From Cryptomeria japonica (Eukaryota > Streptophyta > Pinopsida > Cupressales > Cupressaceae): a stretch of 64,000 nucleotides of DNA. Below, piece by piece: positions 43,163-55,308 of this stretch. The stretch's first letter is position 1; every line of letters starts with the position of its first letter. The stretch spans positions 403,857,389-403,921,388 of the forward strand of contig NC_081408.1 in the NCBI RefSeq assembly GCF_030272615.1, read 5' to 3'. Made by a program: the position numbers and the translations under genes. The notes below the pieces were generated by a model that saw only the letters and a program-made list of their open reading frames with translations, ran no database searches and was not told the DNA's origin.

Positions 43163-44180
43163 ATGATGAAGAAGGAAGGTTTGAAGTTTAATAGAGAGAA
43201 GTACAGGATATGGGGTGACAGAATGAAAATTTATATCAAGAGTCTAGGAAGCCAGTATTGGGAACATGTCGATACTAAATATGTTGTACCAACTGGGATG
43301 TTGACTGAAGATTAGAAGAAAGAGCAACAACAAAATCATCAAGCATTGGAGGCTATTATCAGTTATTTTCCTGATGCAAAGTATGTGGATGTTCATGGTC
43401 TAGAGACTGCATATGAGGTATGGAAAAAACTTGAAGAGGTTTATAGAGGTGATGAACATGTCAAGATTTCTAAAGAAGAGAGTCTAAGAGGCAAGTTTGA
43501 TGACATGTAGATAGATGAAGGTGAGAATATTCAGCAATATGGTCAAAGGATAAAGGAGATAGTCGATGAAATTGAGAGTGTAGGAGGTAAAGTGGAAGAT
43601 TCCATAGTAATCAGAAAGGTATTGAGAACACTGGTACCGATCTATGTTATTTGAGTTGTAGTTATTCAGGAGTTGAATTCCATTGACAAAACTAAGGTAA
43701 CTCTTGACTCCATCATTGGCAAGCTTACTGCTTTTGAATTAAATGGTTATGATGGTAGTGTACAGAAATCTAAGTCTGCATTTAGAGCTTTTGTTTCTAA
43801 CCCATCTGTGAGGAAAAGTAGAGATGCTAGTCACATTTATGAATCTAGATCCAGCAGAGAAGTTGATGATGAAGACATTTTAGTTGATCTTGAAGCACTG
43901 TTGGCCAAGTGGTTGCCTAGAGGTACAGGTAAATATAGAGGTAAATTACCTTTGAAATATTTTGCATGCAACAAGATTGGACACATTGTTGCTAACTGTC
44001 CTAATGGTGATAATGAGCACAAATGAGAGAAATTCAAGAAGTACAAGGGTAAAGGCAAAAGAGATTGTCTTATTGTTGTTGATGGTGGTATCACTGATGA
44101 GGAATCTGATGGTGATGCTAATGAAGACATTGTGTTTGTAGCTACTAAAGAAGAGATATCAGGCTAGAAGGCATTAGTAT
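43163..44180 (+). pseudogene. Element H gag
   Basis: ATG at 43163; KFNREKYRIWGDRMKIY near the N terminus. A TAG near 43313 is followed in frame by the rest of gag. Further stops lie near 43508 and 43653. The open stretch 43673-44026 carries the C-terminal part and the zinc knuckle, whose first Cys is Tyr (TAT at 43958-43960), leaving only three of four metal ligands. Confidence 0.85.
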
Positions 44181-44185
44181 CCGGG

Positions 44186-44449
44186 ATGGATAACTCTAAT
44201 GATTGGATCATTGATAGTGGTTGTTCACATCACATGACCGGTGATCGGAGAAAATTTATTTCTTTGAAGGAATTTGATGGTGGAGTTGTAAGATTTGGTA
44301 ATGACTCACCCTGCATGGTTAAAGGTAAAGGAACTATTTCTCTTAATGGAAAGAGCAGTGCAGATGATGTCTACTGGGTTGAAGGTTTAAAGCACAATCT
44401 TTTGAGTGTAGCACAACTCAATGATAGAGGATACCCATTGGAGTTTTAA
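44186..44449 (+). pseudogene. Element H protease
   Basis: WIIDSGCSHHMTGDRRKF with the catalytic Asp, then DDVYWVEGLKHNLLSVAQL. The frame is open over the domain. It cuts the polyprotein in active relatives. Confidence 0.88.
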
Positions 44450-44455
44450 AATGGT

Positions 44456-45427
44456 ATGTGCAAAATCTATGACAACAAAGGTGAGCTGATTGCAACCGGG
44501 AAGCAAACTAAAGGTAACTTGTTTCACCTTAATCCTAAAGTCAGCAACTATTTAATTGCAAAGATAGATGATAGTTGGCTTTGGCATAGGAGATTTTGTC
44601 ATATAAACTTCGATAACATTGTTAAAGTGAGTAAGTCCAAGACAGTGAGAGGCTTGCCTCAGTTAGACAAACCACTTAATGCTCTATGCAAAGAATGTTA
44701 GTTGGGAAAGATGACATCCTCAACTTTCAAGAGAAAATATTTTTCAGCAGAACATTTGTTAGATTTGGTTCATACAGATCTTTGTGGACCAATAAGGATA
44801 AAAAGTTTTCAAGGTGACAGATATTTTATGATCTTCACTGATGATTGCTCAAGGATGATCTGGGTCACATTCTTGAAGGATAAGACTGACACTTTTGGTA
44901 AATTCAAGGCATTCAGGGCCTTAGCTGAGAAGGAGAGCGGTAAGAAGATAAAGTGTCTAAGGACAAATCAAGGCGGTGAATTTACTTCTGAGGAATTCAC
45001 TAGGTAATGTGAAGAAAATGGTATCAAACGGCATGCATCTTTTTGCACTGAGAACACCACAGCAGAATGGTATCGCAGAGAGAAACAACCAGTTAGTTGT
45101 TGAAGCTGCTAGGATGATGTTGATACAAGGAAGTGTAGCGAAAACTTTCTGGAGAGAAGTTGTCAGCACAGTTGTCTACACTATGAACCGGATTCTTGTA
45201 AAGAGAGGTAAGGACAAGACTCCTTATGAATATTGGTATGGAATATCACCTGATGTTAGTTATTTCAAGACATTTGGAAGCAAATGTTTTATTAAGAGAG
45301 GTCATTATATTAGCAAATTTGAGGCTAAAAGTGATGAAGGTATATTTCTTGTCTAATCCACCAAGAGTAAGGCCTACAAGTATTTTAACAACCGGACACA
45401 GAGAATTATTAAGAGTGATGATGTTTG
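44456..45427 (+). pseudogene. Element H integrase
   Basis: Zinc-binding region WHRRFCHINF...ALCKEC, then a stop near 44699. Core: DLVHTDLCGPIRI, FTDDCSRMIWVTFLKD, LRTNQGGEFTSEE (the second catalytic Asp appears as Asn), a stop near 45005, and TPQQNGIAERNNQLVVEAA. FGSKCFIKR and further stops near 45354 and 45426 follow. Confidence 0.87.
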
Positions 45428-45428
45428 A

Positions 45429-46529
45429 GTGGATGAAAATCCTAAAGTCTCAGAGGAAACCAGTTTGGAGAAAAAGGATGAAGATCCTTGCATTCTATTT
45501 TTGGAACCAAAAACTATGAAATCTGAAACCAGCAAAGTAAATATTAATGTACCAGTTCAACCAGAACAGATAAATTCAGAAGAAGATGATGATAATGAAG
45601 AAGCTGAACCTGAAGATAATGATTATGTTATTCCAAGGTATGTGAGACTGAATCACAACCCTGAACAGATTATTGGGGATAAGGATGTTGGAGTACTAAC
45701 TAGAAGAAGAATCAGAGAGAATTCTTGCATGATCTCCACTATTGAACCAAGAACTGCTAAGGAAGCATTTGGTGATGATCATTGAGTTAAAGCTATGGAG
45801 GAGGACTTAGATCAAATGAGAAGAACAACACATGGACCCTAGTACCCCGGCCAGTAAATAAAAATGTGATAGGTACTAAGTGGGTATTTAGGAACAAGTT
45901 GAATGAAGATGGTGTTGTAGTTTGCAACAAGGCTAGGTTGGTTTGCAAAGGTTATGCACAAGAAGAAGGAAAAGACTATGGTGATACTTTTGCACCAGTG
46001 GCAAGACTGGAAGCTATCAGAACTTTAATTGCATTTTCAGCACACAAGAAATTCAAGGTATACCAGATTGATGTTAAGTCAGCATTATTGAATGGGATAC
46101 TAGAAGAAGAAGTATACATTGAGCAGCCAGATGGTTATGCTTTGACTGATAAGAAAGACATGGAATGTTGATTGCATAAGGCTTTATAGAGATTAAAGCA
46201 TGCACCAAGAGCATGGTATGAAAGGCTTCATACACATCTGATGAAGATAGGCTTTCTGAGAACCAGTGATGATAGTAACATATATCTCAAATTTGAAGGA
46301 GATAAAATACTAGTCAGTGAAGTATTTGTTGATGATATCATATTTCGAGGTAATGATGACATGAACAACAGTTTTGCAAATGAAATGAAAAATGAGTTTG
46401 AAATGTCTTTAGTGGGAGAAATAAAAAATTTCATAGGCTTGCAAATACAGCAAATGAATAATGCTATTTTCATCACACAGTCTAAGTATGTGAAAGAGGT
46501 CTTGAAGACATTTGGCGTGAGTGACTGTA
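45429..46529 (+). pseudogene. Element H linker and RT, cut by K
   Basis: Acidic linker, VRLNHNPEQIIGDK (the stretch that the SINE splits in element A), a frameshift near 45820, then [41 protein letters not shown] and [25 protein letters not shown] near 46169 and a TAG near 46190 follow, then the catalytic FVDDII near 46325. It reads to VLKTFGVSDC and stops at K. Confidence 0.88.
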
Positions 46530-48997
46530 TGTAATGCCCCGCCAAGAAACCCTGAAGGGATAAAGCTAAAACACAAGAATAGAGTGCAAATAAATTTTTT
46601 TTAAATTAAACACAACACAATGATACTATGAGATATCATAAGTTCAAAAAACACAGCGGAAGACTCAAATAACACCTGAAGAGTTTCCCAGTGTGATTAC
46701 TTAATTCAACACTTAACTCAACTCACGCTAATTAATCCAACTAAGTTGATTAACTTAATGACAAGATAATACTTAAACAAAGGATAATTTCTTTGAACAA
46801 GGGTAAATTCTTTCAGAAGATAAAAATATAGATAACATGATAAGGTTCATCCATTGAGGTTAAAAGTAGAGATAACATGATTAAGTTTATCCAATAAAAT
46901 TTAACCATACATTACGTTCAAACTTTTCATTAAAATATAAGTCATGCATCTAATTTCATTACATACTTTAATTTCATCATAAACTAATGAATATTATTCC
47001 ATGCATACTTAATTGCATTATCATTAACTGATTACATTCCATTATACAAATCCACATTCTTTCATGATCCAAATTACTGCATATAAAAGAAGACTACATA
47101 CATGCATTTAAGATTAACTTCATATAATCCACATTATACATTCTAACATAATGTCATCCATACATGCTAAATTAAAAAGGAAACATAAGAATATAAACAC
47201 CACATAACACCAAAATGATATCTGAGTTCACCCCTAGTGGGCTACATCTCTAGGTCTACTCAACTGCAAGACCCCTCTAATAAAAAAATAATAGGGTGAA
47301 GAATACAAAAGTTTCACATAATTTACATCCTGCCATCAAGGCATACATAACCAATAATACACACGACCACATCAGTCCAATAAATAAATGAATGATCCCT
47401 GAATAGGAAAAGGATCCAACTGAACATAATAAGAAGCAAATACAAAGATCAACTAGAGCATCCGTGAAACTAAGTCTTCGCAACCCATCATAAACAACCC
47501 ATGGTCTAACATGACTATCAAGTTCTCACGAGGGCATAAACAACAGGGTGACTCCACAACAGTGCTCCTATCAAAGACAACACAACAACACACTAGCGAA
47601 CATAAGGGACAAGTGTCATCACATAACCTGGTATGGCTACCATGGCAGGTCTTCATAGGTTCCTGCCCCATCCACTGGGTTATCCTGGCAACCTATTCCG
47701 AACCTCCGACCCATCCAAGCCTCATGTGGACCCACACATCCTTTTGTGAAGACAAGGTTGTTGGTTTACCATTGCAGACCTTCTCACTACATGTCGAGTC
47801 TGTAATAGCCCCCATCCCATGTGTGAGGCGCAATTATCTTACTTAGGGTTTTCAATAACTAAACTCTCTAATATGCTATTAGGTTATCACTTATTTAGAG
47901 ACGCTTTCAATAGGTTACCCAGCAACCACTTTGGGCGCGGCCCCCCATCGAAAGCCACTTTCCTAATTGACACTAGACTATACTCAAACAATCTCCTAAA
48001 CCAAGGAATACACAAGGTCAAGTAAACAGAGTTCAATACGGTAGGAATACCCACTTAGTAAAACAAGACTTCATACGAGGTGCACTGACTGACGGTACTC
48101 TAACTAGAGACCTGACCAGCTATGGTCAACCACGAATCAACATTCGACACCCGAATAAAGGACATGACCGGATACAACACCATCACAAGAAAACAGTCAA
48201 AACTCGAGATCAAAGACATAAGCAGGTTCCCAAATCATCATACGACAATATTCAACAAACCAAAATCACGGACTTTCCATTTCTTAAGAAAATGTGAATA
48301 CAAAAAATTAAACATGCATAGGCATAGATCGGAAAAGACAATCTCCTTCCTTATTGTTTAAACCTTAAATTCGGTCCAATTTTCTAATGGATCCAAGTTT
48401 TATTGCAATATGTCTACCTTGTCTAGGTACAGGTTGTTCTTGGTTTACTAACTCACTAAAGTTCAATTGCATCATACAATAATTTAAGTACTTCATCATG
48501 AGTTTTCAAACCAAAATCACATGATAATAATTATAATTTATGCAGTATACACAATGATATAAAATCAATTATAATCGCATAAAAATATGATATTCATTTT
48601 CAAAAATAAAACATCATTTTCATCCTTGGTCGAACGCAATAATCTAATCTCATCTCTTGCAACACAAATATACACTTTCCAAAAATGGAAATATACATAT
48701 AAAGAAACAAAAGAAATAGATAAACATTTCCCAATAAAATAAGATTCCCTTGCATACATATAGAAAAATACAAAATTAAATATTAATTAATGTATATAAT
48801 TATTAATCCGCAATTAATAAAATATATACTAATTAATAATTAATAATGAAATTATAAATTATATATATATATATATTAACCTCAATTAATAATATATATT
48901 AAATAATAATTAATTAAAAAAAAAACTATTTTTAAAACTTTTTAATAAAATAAAATTTATTAACCATAAAACAAACTTTTAACAATAAAAAAAAAAA

Positions 48998-48998
<1 letters not shown>

Positions 48999-49066
<68 letters not shown>
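48999..49066. repeat. (AT)n microsatellite in the K 3' LTR
   Basis: About 33 uninterrupted AT units. At the matching place in the other LTR there is only a short AT-rich run, so it expanded after insertion or shrank there. Confidence 0.95.
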
Positions 49067-49070
<4 letters not shown>

Positions 49071-49075
49071 TAACT

Positions 49076-49250
49076 CTTGGGAAACCCATGGGCCCCACGA
49101 CGTGGGAACCACGTGGTTCCCTTTCCTTTTGGGAAGGGCTATGGGGACCATGCCATGGCCTCCACGCCATGGTTCTCCCCATGTCTAGGGGAAGCCACGG
49201 CTCTCCCCAGCAATGGGTCGAGGAGATGGTTCCCCCCCAAAGCCCCAAAA
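49076..49250. repeat. GC-rich palindrome island with G-box in the K 3' LTR
   Basis: An 18-bp perfect palindrome GGGAACCACGTGGTTCCC lies at 49104-49121, centred on the plant G-box CACGTG. Further palindromic words follow (CCCATGGG, GCCATGGC). The island stands out from the AT-rich surroundings and is conserved at 56840-57005. Confidence 0.75.
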
Positions 49251-50652
49251 AAATATCGTTTATTTTAATATTTTTTTTTTTTGTTTAATTTATTAAAATT
49301 AATAAAAACGGTACTGAGTCTTTGGGCATTCTCAGACCCAAAAATTTATATCTCCCTTTTTTTTTTAACATTAGACAACACTCAGAATTTTTTATGAGAA
49401 CAAACTTTGGAAGTATTTTCTAGAATTTACCAAAAGATTAACATATATATATTTTTAAAATCTAAACACCAGAAAGCCCCAAATACTGAGACTAGTAGAA
49501 TTTCAATCATTCTTCCACCTCCAATCCACCAAGCACAACAAGGATCTCATTTAAAACTGAATATGAATACCATATCATTGGGATTTCAACAAAATCTTAT
49601 TGTAAACAGCCAATCCAATTTTTATATGATTTTAAAATTAAAAAAACAATCTGAGCAACTCCAATTAAATCTGGAGGTTTGGACAGAAAACAAGGAGGGT
49701 TTGAGTTGGAGCTTAAACTATAACTCTTTCATTTTCCCCAAATAAATGATATTTTTAACCTTCTCAACTAGATGTCTACAAAATCCAAAACAATATTCTT
49801 TTAAACAAGAACCAATGAAATAAACTAGAGACCTACCTGATTCAGCAATCCTGGAAGAGATTTGATGAAGAGCCCAACCTGCAAGCTCAAGAAATCCTTC
49901 CTTCCCCAAAAATGCCCAATTTTCTCCATCCAAAAATATTTTTCCAAAAATACTCTCCAAAATTAATCCTCTCAAATATTTTTCAAAACCTAGGTTAAAT
50001 GGAAGATTGTTGACCAAAATTTCTTTTTTTTTATTTTAAATATTTTATTTTAAATAAAATCCAAAAATCATTCTTTTCAACAAATCAACTATACTAAACT
50101 TGCTTTTCTAATTAAAATTGATTTTCTTAAATAATTGAAATTAACCTTTCTATTTCCAAAATGCCAAAGAGGTTAAATTATTTTTGTTTTGAATAAATTT
50201 AATCTTTCCTTTCAAAAAGCATAACTGAAAATATTCATCATTAAAATTAACCATTTAAATCGGACTTGCTATAAAAAGGAATTGAGAAATTCTAATTAAC
50301 AATTAATCGCATAAAGGGAACTTATTTAATTTACTCCCTAAAATACTAATGCGTAAACACACATTAAATCAAATTAAATACTAATTTTAACCACACACAA
50401 AACATGCAACCCAAGAAAGTCAAACAAACAGATGACCTGCATACCCAACCAAAGGGGATACTGACAGACAACTGACGACGCTCACTAGAGCACGACTAGG
50501 GTCAAACGAGGGTCTTACGACCACCTAATCCAATTCTCTAAGGACCAAAGAGGTGCACTCAAACCTACGAATCCAGGTGGAGACGAACCTCATACCTATG
50601 TGGTACTGTACCTGCAATCTCCTGCAACCAAGAGTTTTATATATATATATAT

Positions 50653-52092
50653 ATATATAGAAAGTGTTAGCCCGAGATTAATAACACGAATCAGGAGAAC
50701 AAATAAACTTACATAAGATTTGGTGCGAAAACCACATTAACAGGTACGCACAATAATCATAACATCTGACTATAATATTATAACATGGTAAACTAACCAA
50801 GGTCAAATTGAGATCAGAATCTGATTAGGGCAGGGGTACTACATTCTCCCCCCTAGGTTCTGACTTACTCCTGGAAGTCGTAAGGCTAGATGGAAAGCAT
50901 GCAGCATGCATTAGCCCTTAAACTCATTTAACAAATATAAAATTGCACATCTAAATCTTTTCACAAAAAAAATGAAACATTATTGCTAAATCATCTACGA
51001 ATGTCATTATACATTGGTAAGTTAAATCTAAATCCATGCATTTCTTATAACATTCTAGGAACTATCAATAATCATAACAGAGAAACAAGAGTTTCCTTCT
51101 TTTCATTACACCAAATTAAAGCATTAAAAGAAGTAAGCAACAATTACCATACTCATCTACCAAATATGACAAGAAAACATGCCATTGTGATCAATTTATT
51201 TTACCAATCCATCATCTTTATAAAATTTATTGCATAGAACTAGCTTCAAAGTTCACATTCTACAACCAAGTTAACTTTCATGAAATAAGAGAAACATATA
51301 TAACTCAATTGTTTACACCTGCCAGGCATATAAAAATCTTTCCAATGACTATGTCCCATAACATAGTGACAAATATACTGAAAGTGTTAGCCCGAGATTA
51401 ATAACACGAATCAGTAGAACAAATAAACTTACATAAGATTTGATGTGAAAATCACATTAACAGGTATGCACAATAATCATAACATCTGACTATAACATTA
51501 TAACATGGTAAACTAACCAAGGTCAAACCGAGATTAGAATCTGATTAGGGCAGGGGTACTACATTCTCCCCCCTAGGTTCTTACTTACTCCTGGAAGTTG
51601 TAAGGCTAGATGGAAAGCATGCAGCATGCATTAGCCCTGAAACTCATTTAACAAATCTCAAATTGCACATCTAAATATTTTCACAAAAAAATGAAACATT
51701 ATTGCTAAATCATCTATGAATGTCATTATACATCGGTAAGTTACATCTAAATCCATACATTTCTTATAACATTCTAGGAACTATCAATAATCATAACAGA
51801 GAAACAAGAGTTTCCTTCTTTTCATTACACCAAATTAAAGCATTAAAAGAAATAAGCAACAATTACCATACTCATCTACCAAATATGACAAGAAAACATG
51901 TCATTGTGATCAATTTATTTTACCAATCCATCATCTTTATAAAATTTATCGCACAGAACTAGCTTCAAAATTCACATTCTACAACCAAGTTAACTCTCAT
52001 GAAATAAGAGAAACATATATAACTCAATTGTTTAAACCTACCAGGCATATAAAAATCTTTCCAATGACTATGTCCCATAACATAGTGACAAG
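50653..52092. repeat. 720-bp tandem duplication over the K LTR/interior junction
   Basis: Copy 1 is about 50653-51372 and copy 2 about 51373-52092. The period measured on AAAGTGTTAGCCCGA (50661 and 51381) is exactly 720. Each copy includes the last about 190 bp of the LTR, the LTR/polypurine boundary (50843 and 51563) and about 530 bp of interior. Confidence 0.92.
50844..50858 (-). other. Polypurine tract of element K
   Basis: Minus strand CCTAGGGGGGAGAA next to the LTR start TGTAGTACCCC. A second copy lies at 51564-51578 owing to the tandem duplication. Confidence 0.8.
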
Positions 52093-55000
52093 ATAACAAA
52101 TTTTACTCCATGATTACACATAATAATCATCCACATAACTGGAATGCACAAGTAAAAAGGCCACATGTGAGCATGTCTAATGCTCGGTCATAGATAATAT
52201 GCACGATCAGCATCTTTATGCTTGATCTCAGAACAAATAACATGATCATAAATATCCAATATCTCACTCAAGGGCTTGATGGTGCTAGGGCACACCATAG
52301 TGGTGCTACCCTCCATACAAGACCTTCGTGAACATCCCTTGTTGTGTAAGGTGGTTAGCCTCCAAGAGATAGTCACCACACATAGGTAGGTAGTGGATCC
52401 TAGCTGCCTCACATACCCCCATCTTCAAGGTTCGCAATGTCTACTTCCTCGTACATTCAACCAAGACCATCTCATACATCCTTGGAGAGGAATTCACATT
52501 TCAACACAAGACCAACATACGAAAACAATAAGGATAAACCGGTTTAGCCACCAAAGTACAGATGAATAAAGGTAATAAACCATCAATTTCAATAGTAAGG
52601 CAAGAAAATAATCCAAAATTTTCAACACCAAATCAAGTAAGCAAAATATCGCAAGATCGTGGCTAAACCTTCAAATTCAAAGTAGAACAAATTGCTGGTC
52701 CACAAAGGAATAAATAAGAATATCACAATTGCACATAACATCACTATGTGACTAGCATCTAGCCACCAATAAGGAAGGAAAAATAGTCTAGCTATTGCAG
52801 TAGCTCATCATGTGGTGCGGCCTAGTCTCACATCCACACAGCATGACAGTGTACACCTCGACATCACCCTCATCATGTCGTTACGTGACATGGCAATACT
52901 CCAAGCGGAGAAGAAACGCAATGGACATATCCCGCATGGTAGTGTACCTCGCGGAAAAAGGCACACATAGGTCACGCCCCACATAGCGATGTATCTCTCG
53001 AGATACTCATCGTAAGCTAGCAGTATACATGGCTAAGGTCCACCCACATGTCTACCAACACCTACTAACCAGCAGCTCATGTAGATAAACCTACCTTTCA
53101 TGAAGACAAGGAAAAGGATCCTCCAAAATACACCATCACTATGCTCAAGAATTGCCATCAAAATGCTCAAATAAAAGAGGGGAATAGGCTGGCACACATA
53201 AACCTTATAAATTGGTTCATCAAAAAGGTAAAGTATTGAGTACACCATAAATACAGTTTCATTAGATAACTATATTTTTCCTCAAAATAGAGAAGCTAAA
53301 GTTGCTTCACACCGACATTACTCATACGTCGATCCATACTATTCAAGGAATGGTGACTTCCAATACTACCCCTTAACATACTGAATTACCAACAACCTGA
53401 GGTTTGGTACTCAGTAGGGTAACAAATAAGAAATATCACATAAATAGTATGGTTTCCCATACTCATAAGTAAACATATCCTCCATGGTTGATTACTTCAC
53501 CATCCCATGGGCACATATAGCAAGCATGGGTTTCTTAAAATACATAAAGAAAGCACCAGTACTGGTTTAGTCACATTTACGAGGAGTACTTTTCAGTACA
53601 CTATCATCTACTCAGGGAAGGTTTTAATTATGCTTCCCAAATGAATAACTGAACAAAATTTATTCTAGATACAAGTACTGAAATTCTTAACAATTCAAAA
53701 TTACATAAGGAAGTAACGTCATTCCTATATCTTTCACTAATTCCACTAAGCATTCATATTCACATTACTAGACACGCAAATTTACTTTCTGAAGCATAAG
53801 ACTTCCATCTTTCAATATGAAGCCAAAATACAAAAATACAATTTCACATGCTTTATAAATATTCTATTTAAATCAATGCATCTTTTAGTAGCATTCTAAA
53901 AAAATTTATAATCTAGGTAAAGAGAAGGGAAAGAGAGTTTGATAGACAAACTATTTCATACATAGACACAAGATCACACTACATGCTAACATTTCTCACT
54001 ATAAGTCTATCATTTTAATTGAACAGTTTTCATTTCACTACCGTTTTAGAAGAATGTCAATCGGCCTAACATGACATTTCATTATTATGGTTGCAACAGA
54101 ATGTCCTAGTTTTCCAAACAACAGAGATCAAGACAGGCAATTTTTTCGATAATGCAAGACCTCTTGCAAACACTCACTATTCTTAGTTCAATACGAAACA
54201 TATCATAATTTGCAACCTTTCATTGAAAATAAAAGTACGATAAGAAGGTAAAAGAGGAGCTATCAACTAAATAATACATAATTATGCATGCATATCAAAC
54301 AAGCCTTTCATTTTCACTTTCTAATCATAATAAATCGAATATATATATCCAAAAGCAAGTTCAATATAGCATTGATAAAATAGATCCTCAATTGAATCGG
54401 TATAATGACATACATAAAACAATATTTCATGGAACACATCAACACACTCTTAGCTACTATAACATGTTCCCTTTTTATATATCTTTTACAAACAAGGTAG
54501 TTTCACATAACAACTATTCGCACACTAATGCACATTACTTAAGATAGAGTTTAATTATGTTACTCCTGCAATACCCATGGAGAATTCTTAAATGTAAACA
54601 TACAATTTTCTCCCAATAACCAATATGAACTTTCAAACCCATAGCCCTTTTATTATCTAAAAAAAACATAGAAGCGTCATAAGGTTCACACAAGGGTTCA
54701 AGAAGTCACAACCTTTCTCTTGGAATAAGAAAACTCACATAAGAGATAAATACACATATAACAAATATTTTAATTTCTAGAGAGAAAAATGAGGAAGGGT
54801 GATAATCATTTCATTTGCTACAAGATAAGCATTCAACATTTACCATACAAGTCCTTCAAGTGGACAACACTAAGCTAGATCATAATCTTAAAACAAGCAC
54901 ATTGTGTACTTTTAGATTCAAAACAAGCACTGACCAACCCGACGGATTAGTCAAAAGAGCACAACAATCAATAAGGAAGGTACATACGACTCTCTTTCAG

Positions 55001-55294
55001 AATAAGAGTAATTATAGACCAAGGTATCAATAAGCAAACAAATCACAGATAATCACTCAAAAACATCAACATCAAGAAGGTGAAAACAAGGTGTGAACAC
55101 ACACGTTACACACACAATTAAGGTCTTCTCAAAAGATTACGCAAAAGAACAGAACACGAGTCCTTAAGATCTTCAAGATCATATGTCTCAATCACATGCA
55201 TACAAAAGAGGACAAGCACACAACATAAGGTCGATACACTTCACAATAACTAAGGGCACAAGCGACACCAGAGATCCCAGTGTTTGCAACATGG
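52093..55294 (-). other. Non-coding interior of element K
   Basis: No retroelement domain is visible on either strand. The longest frames (for example 54284-54547, 52188-52412) are short and match nothing known to me. The minus strand is the element's sense strand. Confidence 0.7.
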
Positions 55295-55306
55295 GCTCTG
55301 ATACCA
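55295..55306 (-). other. Primer-binding site of element K
   Basis: Minus strand TGGTATCAGAGC, 2 bases inside the 5' LTR. A perfect match to the initiator tRNA-Met complement. Confidence 0.88.
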
Positions 55307-55308
55307 AA

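Larger units (their letters stand above)
46530..50843 (-). repeat. 3' LTR of element K
   Basis: 4,314 bp. It matches 55309-58616 but has about 960 bp more (47794-48755). My hand alignment of the first roughly 190 bp shows about eight differences. It contains an (AT)n run, a GC-rich palindrome island and a 99-codon minus-strand frame (49718-50017) that is also open in the other LTR (57483-57782). Confidence 0.88.

Noticed and set aside
48999-49066. (AT)n run as a matrix-attachment or origin site
   Set aside because: An ordinary microsatellite in an AT-rich LTR with no further support.
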